DNA of 18,822 nucleotides from JBLHOS01 sp047623825 (GTDB lineage Bacteria > Pseudomonadota > Alphaproteobacteria > Rhodobacterales > Rhodobacteraceae), in NCBI GenBank assembly GCA_047623825.1, contig JBLHOS010000061.1, positions 1-18,822 of the forward strand, given 5' to 3'. Position numbers and translations under genes: made by a program. Of this stretch, positions 7,608-13,957 are shown piece by piece. Under the pieces are notes generated by a model, which was not told the origin of the DNA, ran no database searches, and saw only the letters and a list, made by a program, of their open reading frames with translations. Position 1 is the first letter of the stretch. Every line of letters starts with the position of its first letter.

Positions 7608-8728
7608 GCACGGGCTTTTCGCTTAAAGACCACCTGTTCAATCCGGGCTCGGTCGCCGCATTGGCGGCTGAGTATGGCGCGCGCGTTCCGGGTTTCGATG
7701 CCGACGGGTTTGTCGCGCAATGTGTGCCGGGCCTTGCCGGGAAAGAGCTATTGGAACGGCTGGATTGGATCGCCGACTGCGTTGAGGTGCGTCTTGCGCC
7801 TACGTTTGCCGAAATGGCCGATCAGTTAGAGGCAGCGATGCCCGCAGCCCTTGATCCGAGCAAGCAGGACGATGATTTTGGCCGCTTCATTCACGCGGTC
7901 CCGGGCATTTTGGCCGTGCGCCACGGTCTGGAGTTGCACCGTGAACGGGCGCTGGATCTGCTGCATGCCGCGACCAAACGCTTTTCGATGGAATTCTATA
8001 TCAGGCCCTTCGTGAACCGCTGGCCCAAGGAAACTTTGGCCCGGCTACAGATCTGGGCGAACGATGAGAATTACCATGTTCGGCGGCTAGTAAGTGAGGG
8101 GTTGCGCCCGCGATTGCCCTGGGCCAAATCCATCACATTGGATCCGATGGCGCCAATGCCATATCTTGATCATCTGCATGCAGATCCGACGCGCTACGTC
8201 ACAAGATCAGTCGCGAACCACCTAAATGATATTGCGAAATTTGATCCGGGCCGTGTGGTTGCGACGCTGGAAGATTGGCGTGTGCAGGCCCGCCAAGACG
8301 TCAAAGAGCTGACTTGGATGATGCGTCACGCATTGCGAACGCTGGTTAAATTGGGGGATCCAAAAGCGTTGGCCTTGTTGGGCTATGACGCCGATGCGCA
8401 AGTGACGCTGACGTCGATGACACTTTGCCCACAAAATCCTGCCATCGGTGAGGTGATGACCCTTGAGGCCGAGCTTTGCGCCGACGCGCTGACCCCGGTT
8501 GTCGTTGATTATGTGATCTGGTTTCGCAAATCAGATGGCAGTGAGGCGCCCAAGGTATTCAAGATCAAACAGGCCGAAATTGCGCCGGGTCGCCCGCTAA
8601 CGCTGACCAAGAAGCATCGGTTCAAGGGTGACGCGACGACCTTCCGGCTGTACCCGGGTGCGCATCGGTTGGCCTTGCAGGTCAATGGCCGCCAGCTGAA
8701 ATCAATCGCGTTCGATCTGCGTCCCTAA
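7604..8728 (+). CDS. AlkC-like DNA glycosylase (alkylation repair), HEAT-like repeats plus C-terminal Ig-like domain
   Basis: The protein has 374 residues and starts at the ATG that overlaps the SDR stop; a longer frame from 7532 lies inside the SDR gene and is not used. Residues about 100-260 form short paired helices of HEAT type. They include FSMEFYIRPFVNRWP (127-141), WANDENYHVRRLVSEG (151-166) and RPRLPWA (168-174), the core I associate with the AlkC branch of the AlkC/AlkD alkylation-repair glycosylases. About 266-374 is beta-rich, resembling the extra Ig-like domain known in AlkC proteins. AlkC removes positively charged N-alkylated bases such as 3-methylcytosine and 3-methyladenine without base flipping. 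The sequence supports membership of the AlkC/AlkD superfamily strongly and of AlkC itself fairly well; activity is inferred. Co-transcription with an SDR enzyme has no obvious explanation. Confidence 0.8.
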   Translation: MSTGFSLKDHLFNPGSVAALAAEYGARVPGFDADGFVAQCVPGLAGKELLERLDWIADCVEVRLAPTFAEMADQLEAAMPAALDPSKQDDDFGRFIHAVPGILAVRHGLELHRERALDLLHAATKRFSMEFYIRPFVNRWPKETLARLQIWANDENYHVRRLVSEGLRPRLPWAKSITLDPMAPMPYLDHLHADPTRYVTRSVANHLNDIAKFDPGRVVATLEDWRVQARQDVKELTWMMRHALRTLVKLGDPKALALLGYDADAQVTLTSMTLCPQNPAIGEVMTLEAELCADALTPVVVDYVIWFRKSDGSEAPKVFKIKQAEIAPGRPLTLTKKHRFKGDATTFRLYPGAHRLALQVNGRQLKSIAFDLRP

Positions 8729-8754
8729 ACGTGCTAGTACTCAGCCAATCGCAC

Positions 8755-9398
8755 TTAGCCGCCAGGCATTGATACCGCATTTGTCAAAACGGCGGTCAGC
8801 GCGAAGATATTGGCAACACAGGCGGGTCTCTACCTTGATCGACAGGGCCAATTTGCCAAAGGCCTTTGTGTCTCCCGCCCGCATCGCTGGGACCAGTCGC
8901 AGTTTGTTGACCGCCGCAGGGCCCAGTAACCCGCAGACCAGCAAAATTGGGCCAACAGGAATAATCCATAGCTCGTCGACCATAGGTCCGAAGTACTTGG
9001 CAAAAGTTTCCTCGCGAAAAGCCCGCTGATCCCATTAACGCTAGCGGCCAAAGCTGTTCGAGATGTAGCGTACAAAGTGCTGTGACGGCGAACCCCAAGG
9101 CCCGAAAAATCAATGTCGTGCCCTGCGGTCCTGACCACAGCTGGGTAAGTGTCTTGATGTCCCATGTGCTAGACAAACTTCCCATCAAGGTGGCTGCACT
9201 CAGGTCGATTCTTTTTGTACTGATCAAAAGGGCCAAAAGCGAAAGTCAAAGCACCCGTCGGGCAAGCCAGTGATTAAGGTCGGCGTCGCGTGGCGCAATT
9301 ATTGCGCGGAAAATCAACAGTCTGGTTGCCATCAAGCCACTGGCATAAAGTGTGAATTTTGAGACGATCGCCGTCAGGGCCCAGGTGTCATGACCCAA
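8755..9398 (-). pseudogene. copD: Broken copD (copper resistance/uptake membrane protein)
   Basis: Reading the minus strand gives a CopD-like membrane protein spread over three frames. The N-terminal piece reads TAIVSKFTLYASGLMA, then RAIIAPRDADLNHWLARRVL, and meets an in-frame TGA (9246-9248). The same frame continues with LLALLIS, TLTQLWSGPQGTTLIFRALG and LWPLALMGS. A frame change near 9030 leads to FGPMVDELWIIPVGP, GPAAVNKLRLVPAMRAGD and KLALSIKVE. A second change near 8820 leads to the end VANIFALTAVLTNAVSMPGG and TAA. Membrane segments, the N-terminal pattern and the late NxxRLxPA pattern fit CopD, a four-to-eight-segment inner-membrane protein working with CopC. The middle is also shorter than expected. 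A likely start is TTG 9398, 5 bp after the copC remnant. With at least three lesions it cannot make a protein. The family call is from memory of CopD patterns. Confidence 0.75.
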
Positions 9399-9403
9399 AG
9401 CGT

Positions 9404-9600
9404 TTACTCAACCGCGAACGTCAGAGTGCCGTTTACGGGGGGGCATCCGCCGCAAGGCCGCGCCAATCGATGGTATAGAAACCCGGGTCCATGGCTTGGG
9501 CCGACACCGTCTTTTGTCAACTTGGCGTGAGCAGACCAATGGGCTTTTGCGCTTGCTGTCATGCTCTGCCAGCGTCGCGGCCCAACCCAAAGGAAAAATC
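9404..9600 (-). pseudogene. copC: Truncated and frameshifted copC remnant (periplasmic copper-binding protein)
   Basis: The C-terminal end of a CopC domain is readable on the minus strand: PGFYTIDWRGLAAD, then after a one-base frame change VNGTLTFAVE and TAA (9404-9406). In intact CopC this region runs YTVDWRVVSADGHPVSGTFTF, so the fit is good. The frame change sits at a run of seven G on the plus strand (9437-9443), where DGHPV would be encoded. Upstream, AATLAEHDSKRKS (about 9545-9590) resembles the cleavage region of a CopC signal peptide (A-H-S-K). Most of the mature domain and the signal peptide proper are missing: about 60 codons remain of about 125. It lies directly ahead of the copD remnant in the usual copC-copD order. 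The C-terminal match is strong and the N-terminal match is weaker. Confidence 0.65.
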
Positions 9601-9602
9601 GA

Positions 9603-10143
9603 ATGACCCACCAATCTGTGCGGGAATACTATGGCCAGACGTTGCAAAGCTCTGCCAATTTGCAAACCAATGTGTGCTGCACACCTGCGCACCTGCGCAC
9701 CTGCACAGATGCCAGCGTACCTTAAATCAGTACTGAGCAAGATCCATGACCCGCGGATCGTGGAAAGCCGCCCCCTGACTATTGAAAACGCGGCACTTCG
9801 GGAAAAATTGGGAATGCACCGGTTTGCGTCCGCAACGTTCCGACTGTTCAAATTGGATGGATTGGAGCCTGCATGTGAGAATTATGGACAGGCCGTAATT
9901 TACAAAGGCACGGTTGAGCACCCCGAAGAGGCATTTGTTCTAGATGGTCATCATGTCATCGAACGCGGCAAAACTTTTGCGGTCTTTGGAAATACTTGTG
10001 CAATGTTGCAGGAAAGCCGTTTTGCTCCGCATTTTAAATTTATTGGCGATTTCTCAACCTATTTTAGGATGTTTGAGGGCTGTGGCACCGAGGTGCCGAT
10101 GGATTTCGGCGATGCTGAAGGCTCCCCGGGTGCGTGCTGCTAA
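9603..10143 (+). pseudogene. Broken ArsM/AS3MT-like methyltransferase (frameshift plus loss of SAM domain)
   Basis: An ATG at 9603 with Shine-Dalgarno AAGGA opens MTHQSVREYYGQTLQ and NLQTNVCCTPA, the known N-terminus of the arsenite-methyltransferase-like family with its Cys-Cys pair. The frame then breaks inside a triple 8-bp repeat (9682-9705) and ends at TAA 9723. Removing two repeat units (16 bp) restores CCTPAQMPAYLKSVLSKIHD. Directly after this Asp (about 9748-9753) the sequence jumps to the family's C-terminal part: PRIVESRPLTI, SATFRLFKLDGLEPACENYG, GNTCAMLQESRFAPHF, then FEGCGTEVP and GACC. The whole SAM-binding core, well over 100 residues, is absent. The downstream frame is open to 10143, but it lacks the catalytic domain and has no good start. 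The family is clear; arsenic as substrate is inferred from relatives. Confidence 0.82.
9682..9705 (+). repeat. Three tandem copies of an 8-bp unit (CACCTGCG) inside the methyltransferase remnant
   Basis: Two exact copies of CACCTGCG (9682-9689 and 9690-9697) are followed by a third, CACCTGCA (9698-9705). Two extra copies equal 16 bp, which shifts the reading frame. With one copy the family sequence is restored. This is a typical polymerase-slippage product. Confidence 0.85.
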
Positions 10144-10228
10144 AACGCGGACGTACACTCAGATCTTGAAACCAATGGCTTGGCCTGTTAGCTGCAAAAG
10201 CCGATGGAATTGATCGGGTATTCACCGC
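10144..10228. other. Short spacer before the ABC ATPase gene
   Basis: This is the only part of 8729-10228, besides 8729-8754, that I could not assign to a gene remnant. I see no strong promoter, hairpin or repeat in it. A weak GGG lies about 10 bp before the GTG start. Confidence 0.4.
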
Positions 10229-11305
10229 GTGCCGAACCTCCCCCGCCTTAAGGTTGAGAATATCAGCTGCCGATTCGACGGTCTAACGGTTGTCGATGAC
10301 GTGTCACTTAGCGTGGGACCGGGTGAGGTGATGTGTCTTCTGGGCCCATCAGGGTGCGGAAAATCCACGACATTGCGGGTGATTGCGGGGGTTGAACGGC
10401 AAGACAAAGGCGCGATCACCGTGGACGGTGAAGTGGTTTCAAACGGTGCACTGCATCTGCCACCAGAGGCGCGCGGCATTGGCCTGATGTTTCAGGACTT
10501 TGCGCTATTTCCACATTTGTCGGTTGGCCAGAACGTTGCATTTGGTTTGAGAGGTTCGCGTGCAGAGAAGGCCACCCGTGTGGCTGAGCTGCTGCAACGC
10601 GTGGATCTATCGGGATACACTGATAAAGCGCCCCACATGCTGTCTGGTGGTGAACAGCAACGCGTTGCACTGGCCCGTGCCCTTGCACCGCGCCCGCGCA
10701 TAATGCTGATGGACGAACCGTTTTCTGGCCTAGACAACCGTTTGCGCGACGGGATCAGGGATGAAACGCTGCAATTGCTGAAAGAAGAGGGCACGGCCGT
10801 ATTGCTGGTCACCCACGAGCCCGAAGAGGCAATGCGAATGGCCGACCAGATCGCGTTGATGCGCGACGGCAGGATTGTCCAGCAGGGCGCGCCCTATAAC
10901 ATCTACAATAATCCATGTGATCCAGACGCCGCCGCATTTTTTTCAGACGTCAATATTATTGCGGGAAGTGTGAATGGTGCGCTTACCGACACGGCATTTG
11001 GTCAGTTCCTGGCGCCCGGCGTGCCTGATGGCACCAAAGTAGATATCATTTTCCGGCCTCAGCACTTGAAGATCGATTTTGACCGTAACGGTCGCGGGCC
11101 AAACACGACGCCGCAAGACGGCACGCCCGCGCGCGGCGTCGTGGAACGCGCACGTTTCATGGGCCACGAAAGCTTGGTTGAATTCCGGATGGACTTTAAC
11201 AAGCAGCTGCTGAAGGCGACGGTTCCCGCGGTATTTTTGCCAAAACCGGGCACACCGCTGTGGCTAAGCATCCGGCGCGACCGCTGTTTTGTGTTTCCGA
11301 AATAG
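10229..11305 (+). CDS. ABC transporter ATP-binding protein, FbpC/PotA-like
   Basis: The 358-residue protein starts at GTG 10229; no later start leaves the Walker A intact. It has Walker A GPSGCGKST (39-47), Q-loop Gln89, signature LSGGEQQ (138-144), Walker B IMLMDEP (158-164), D-loop SGLD (166-169) and switch His196. From about 240 a TOBE-like regulatory domain follows (FRPQHLKI, ARFMGHESLVEFRM). This layout is that of the importer ATPases of the iron(III)/polyamine/sulfate group, closest by eye to FbpC. It would energise uptake at the inner membrane together with a permease and a periplasmic binding protein. Neither is encoded in this window; the neighbours are a decayed locus and tatA. It may pair with a permease elsewhere or be left over from a lost operon. 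Substrate not determinable. Confidence 0.92.
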   Translation: MPNLPRLKVENISCRFDGLTVVDDVSLSVGPGEVMCLLGPSGCGKSTTLRVIAGVERQDKGAITVDGEVVSNGALHLPPEARGIGLMFQDFALFPHLSVGQNVAFGLRGSRAEKATRVAELLQRVDLSGYTDKAPHMLSGGEQQRVALARALAPRPRIMLMDEPFSGLDNRLRDGIRDETLQLLKEEGTAVLLVTHEPEEAMRMADQIALMRDGRIVQQGAPYNIYNNPCDPDAAAFFSDVNIIAGSVNGALTDTAFGQFLAPGVPDGTKVDIIFRPQHLKIDFDRNGRGPNTTPQDGTPARGVVERARFMGHESLVEFRMDFNKQLLKATVPAVFLPKPGTPLWLSIRRDRCFVFPK

Positions 11306-11426
11306 CCTGGTCATCAATTTCTTAGATTTCATCCGATTGGGGCTTTGATCTGGTCAACAAAAATCATACCTATATCAGGTCTATTATACAGGTCGCGAAT
11401 AGCTCGACCTGCAGAGGGAGAACACA

Positions 11427-11651
11427 ATGCTGAATAATATTGGACCAGCTGGCCTGCTTTTGATTGCCGTTGTTGTCTTGGTGATGTTTGGCCGAGGCAA
11501 AATTGCCAACTTGATGGGCGAAGTCGGCAAAGGCATCACCGCGTTCAAGCGCGGCGTGAAAGATAGCACCGAAGAAATCGAAGTGGCCCCGGAAGATACT
11601 GTGGCACAAGCACGCGACGTCACGCCAGAAACCGAACGCGACAACGCCTAA
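11427..11651 (+). CDS. tatA: Sec-independent protein translocase subunit TatA
   Basis: The 74-residue protein has the TatA layout: a short periplasmic N-terminus, one membrane helix (GPAGLLLIAVVVLVMF), the conserved Phe-Gly hinge (FGRGKI, about residues 22-27), an amphipathic helix (NLMGEVGKGITAFKRGVKD) and an acidic tail. TatA oligomers form the passage through which folded, twin-arginine proteins leave the cytoplasm. A good Shine-Dalgarno (GAGGGAGA) lies before ATG 11427. The 121-bp upstream gap contains a 6-bp inverted repeat (11390-11395 with 11405-11410) and A/T-rich stretches, and probably holds the promoter of the tat operon, though I cannot fix its boxes. tatB follows after 36 bp. Confidence 0.95.
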   Translation: MLNNIGPAGLLLIAVVVLVMFGRGKIANLMGEVGKGITAFKRGVKDSTEEIEVAPEDTVAQARDVTPETERDNA

Positions 11652-11687
11652 ACGTGGAACCAACTGCGATTAGGATAGGAGCCAGTC

Positions 11688-12254
11688 ATGTTTGACATCG
11701 GCTTAATGGAAATGATGGTCGTGGGCATTGTGGCGTTGATCGTTGTGGGTCCAGAGGACCTGCCCGGTATGTTTCGGACAGTGGGCAAAGCGGTCGGGCG
11801 TATGCGCGGCATGGCTCGTGATTTTCAAAAATCGATGGACATGGCGGCAGACGAATCTGGTTTGCGCGACATTGCCGGTGATTTGCGTAAGATGGCCAAC
11901 CCCAAAAAGATGGGACTGGACGCGTTGAAAGATGCGGCTAATCCGCTAAAAGATCTTGATCCTTCTAAATATGAGGTCGGTTCATCGACCCAGAAATTGG
12001 CCGAAAAACGGGCTGAGGACGCGCGCAAGGCCAAGCTGGCCGCAGCTGAACGCACCAAAAAAACCGTTGAAGCCAAAGAGAAGGTCGCGGCCGAGGCAAC
12101 TGCTGCCCCAGTTACATCGGCGACCGCGGCTGCTGCCGCACCCGCCGCTGCAACTGCTACACCTGCTGCAACGCCGGAACCCGCGGCCTCTGCAAAACCA
12201 AAGCGAAAGCCCAAGGCGAAAGTGCTCCCCCCCGTTGAGGCGACAAAAGAATGA
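11688..12254 (+). CDS. tatB: Sec-independent protein translocase subunit TatB, long Ala/Pro-rich tail
   Basis: The 188-residue protein opens MFDIGLMEMMVVGIVALIVVGPEDLPGMF: one membrane helix followed by the Gly-Pro-Glu-x-Leu-Pro motif that marks TatB. An amphipathic helix (RTVGKAVGRMRGMARDFQKSM) comes next, then a charged coiled region (about 90-130) and an Ala/Pro/Thr-rich tail (about 135-175) ending in a basic patch KPKRKPKAK. TatB forms the twin-arginine signal receptor with TatC. The tail is long but low-complexity tails are common in alphaproteobacterial TatB. The Shine-Dalgarno AGGATAGGAG precedes the ATG. The stop overlaps the tatC start by 4 bp. Confidence 0.95.
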   Translation: MFDIGLMEMMVVGIVALIVVGPEDLPGMFRTVGKAVGRMRGMARDFQKSMDMAADESGLRDIAGDLRKMANPKKMGLDALKDAANPLKDLDPSKYEVGSSTQKLAEKRAEDARKAKLAAAERTKKTVEAKEKVAAEATAAPVTSATAAAAAPAAATATPAATPEPAASAKPKRKPKAKVLPPVEATKE

Positions 12255-13120
12255 AAGCGGACAATGTGGAGGAGAGCGCGGCGCCGCTCATCGAACATCT
12301 GGCGGAGTTGCGGACACGCTTGATCTGGTCTGTTCTGGCCTTTGTCATTGCGATGGTGGCGTGTTTCACTATCGCCGAACCGATCTTGAATTTCGTCTCG
12401 GAGCCGCTGGCTAATGTGCTGCGCGCTCGTGGCGAAGATCCGCGCCTGATCTTTACCGCACCGCAGGAAAAGTTCTTTGTATTGATCCGGATCTCGATCA
12501 TCGGCGGCTTTGCATTGTCGTTCCCGGTGATCGCTCATCAGCTGTGGCGCTTTGTGGCACCTGGTCTTTATTCCACTGAAAAGAACGCCTTCTTGCCGTT
12601 CATTTTTGCCTCTCCGGTCCTATTTTTAATGGGCGCGTCTTTTGCCCATTATGTGGTGACGCCGCTGGCCCTGAACTTCTTTATCGGGTTCGCTGATGCG
12701 ATCCCGGCGCTGGCCAGTATGTTGACCGGCACGGGGGATTTTGTCCCCTCTGAGGAGAGCCAAGAATTGCAGACTGTGTTTCTGGGCTCCGTCAAAGAGT
12801 CCCTTGATTTGGCGCTGAAATTCATTTTTGCGTTTGGTTTATGTTTCCAGCTACCAGTCCTGCTGACCCTAATGGGTAAGGCGGGTCTGGTATCAGCCCA
12901 AGGGCTTATGGACATGCGCAAATATGCGGTCGTCGGTATTTTGGTGCTGGCCGCGTTGGTAACCCCACCTGATGTCATCACTCAGGTCATTTTGTTTGTC
13001 GTGGTCTATGGCCTTTACGAAATCTCCATCCAACTGGTCCGCATTGTTGATAAGCAGCGCGATGATCAGCTTCGCAAAGACGGATTGCTGGATGATGAGG
13101 ACGATGATGCCGACACATGA
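12251..13120 (+). CDS. tatC: Sec-independent protein translocase subunit TatC
   Basis: The 289-residue protein has about six membrane helices. The start carries the conserved signal-peptide-binding patch PLIEHLAELRTRL (residues 12-24). Other TatC marks are FVAPGLYSTEKNAFLPF, the region FFIGFADAIPA, FAFGLCFQLPVLL and TPPDVITQ near the end. TatC is the main receptor of twin-arginine signals and the scaffold for TatB and TatA. The loop before the fourth helix is longer than in E. coli by roughly 20 residues (TGTGDFVPSEESQELQTVFL), as far as I can judge by eye. The C-terminus is acidic (DDEDDDADT). It overlaps tatB at its start and the DUF815 gene at its end, each by 4 bp. Confidence 0.96.
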   Translation: MKADNVEESAAPLIEHLAELRTRLIWSVLAFVIAMVACFTIAEPILNFVSEPLANVLRARGEDPRLIFTAPQEKFFVLIRISIIGGFALSFPVIAHQLWRFVAPGLYSTEKNAFLPFIFASPVLFLMGASFAHYVVTPLALNFFIGFADAIPALASMLTGTGDFVPSEESQELQTVFLGSVKESLDLALKFIFAFGLCFQLPVLLTLMGKAGLVSAQGLMDMRKYAVVGILVLAALVTPPDVITQVILFVVVYGLYEISIQLVRIVDKQRDDQLRKDGLLDDEDDDADT

Positions 13121-13956
13121 CTGATGCGCTTTTGACCCGGATCGCTGAGGCGCTTGAACGGATGCACCCCGCACCCGCACAAGCGCCCGATTGGGTAGGC
13201 GCAAACGCATTTGTCTGGCATACTAGCCCGGACCGTCTGATGCCTGTGCCGCAGGTGAACCGCGTTGGTCTGAACTTACTGGTTGGGATTGATCGGTCCC
13301 GCGATACTTTGTTGAAAAATTCGCTTCAGTTTGCGAGGGGCCTGCCGGCCAATAACGCCCTTCTCTGGGGTGCGCGGGGTATGGGAAAATCCTCACTCGT
13401 GAAGGCAATCCATGCAGCTGTTCTGGATCAGGGCCTGTCACTGAAATTGGTTGAGGTACAGCGCGAAGACCTGCCCAGCATTGGCCGATTGTTGGAGATT
13501 TTGCGCACAAGCAATCACCGGGTGATCTTGTTTTGCGATGATCTTTCGTTTTCCAACGACGATCAACATTATAAATCGCTTAAGGCGGTTCTTGATGGTG
13601 GCGTTGAAGGTCGGCCCGACAATGTCCTGTTCTATGCCACATCCAATCGGCGCCATTTGATGCCGCGCGACATGATCGAGAATGAACGCTCCTCTGCGAT
13701 TAACCCCTCTGAGGCGGTGGAAGAGAAAGTATCATTGTCAGACCGATTTGGACTTTGGCTTGGCTTTCATCCCTGCACGCAAGATGAGTATCTGGCGATG
13801 ATCCGGGGGTATTGCGACGTGCACGGCATCGAGATCTCAGATGAGGATCTATGGGCCGAGGCAATTGAATGGCAGGCAACACGCGGGTCACGGTCCGGTC
13901 GGGTTGCCTGGCAGTACTTCATAGATTTGGCCGGGCGACGCGGCGTCGCCTTTTAG
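13117..13956 (+). CDS. DUF815-family AAA-type ATPase
   Basis: The 279-residue protein has Walker A GARGMGKSS (85-93) and Walker B VILFCDDLSF (136-145). Then come DGGVEGRPDNVLFYATSNRRHL (a sensor-1-like Thr-Ser-Asn) and MIENE, then LSDRFGLWLGFHPC. This order identifies the DUF815 ATP-binding family, common in proteobacteria but without a settled function. It is soluble. Its start overlaps the tatC stop (ATGA), so it is the fourth gene of the tat operon here and is translated with TatC. That linkage does not prove a role in export. Its last codons form a terminator hairpin, and its stop is 1 bp from the stop of the convergent NlpD-like gene. Confidence 0.9.
   Translation: MTDALLTRIAEALERMHPAPAQAPDWVGANAFVWHTSPDRLMPVPQVNRVGLNLLVGIDRSRDTLLKNSLQFARGLPANNALLWGARGMGKSSLVKAIHAAVLDQGLSLKLVEVQREDLPSIGRLLEILRTSNHRVILFCDDLSFSNDDQHYKSLKAVLDGGVEGRPDNVLFYATSNRRHLMPRDMIENERSSAINPSEAVEEKVSLSDRFGLWLGFHPCTQDEYLAMIRGYCDVHGIEISDEDLWAEAIEWQATRGSRSGRVAWQYFIDLAGRRGVAF
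13934..13954 (+). terminator. Intrinsic terminator inside the last codons of the DUF815 gene
   Basis: A perfect 7-bp G/C-rich stem, GGCGACG (13934-13940) and CGTCGCC (13944-13950), with a 3-nt loop CGG, is followed by TTTT (13951-13954). The hairpin encodes the final Gly-Arg-Arg-Gly-Val-Ala-Phe and the U-run is part of the Phe and stop codons. It should end the tat-DUF815 transcript. On the minus strand it follows the NlpD-like stop but lacks a U-run. Confidence 0.7.
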
Positions 13957-13957
13957 C

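Noticed and set aside
8796..9236. Apparent 146-residue minus-strand gene
   Set aside because: It is the middle piece of the copD remnant followed by out-of-frame sequence, not an independent gene.
9408..9851. Apparent 147-residue minus-strand gene
   Set aside because: The frame crosses the methyltransferase start on the other strand and part of the copC remnant; its composition is shadow-like and there is no coherent family.
9631..10143. Intact 170-residue gene
   Set aside because: The first 26 residues are the wrong frame of the methyltransferase N-terminus, and the protein lacks the SAM domain; treated as part of the pseudogene.
11390..11410. AGGTCG...CGACCT inverted repeat before tatA
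   Set aside because: Only 6 bp per arm with a 9-nt spacer; too short to claim as an operator or riboswitch.
11825..12538. 237-residue minus-strand frame over tatB and tatC
   Set aside because: It is antisense to the Ala-rich TatB tail and the TatC start, both securely identified.
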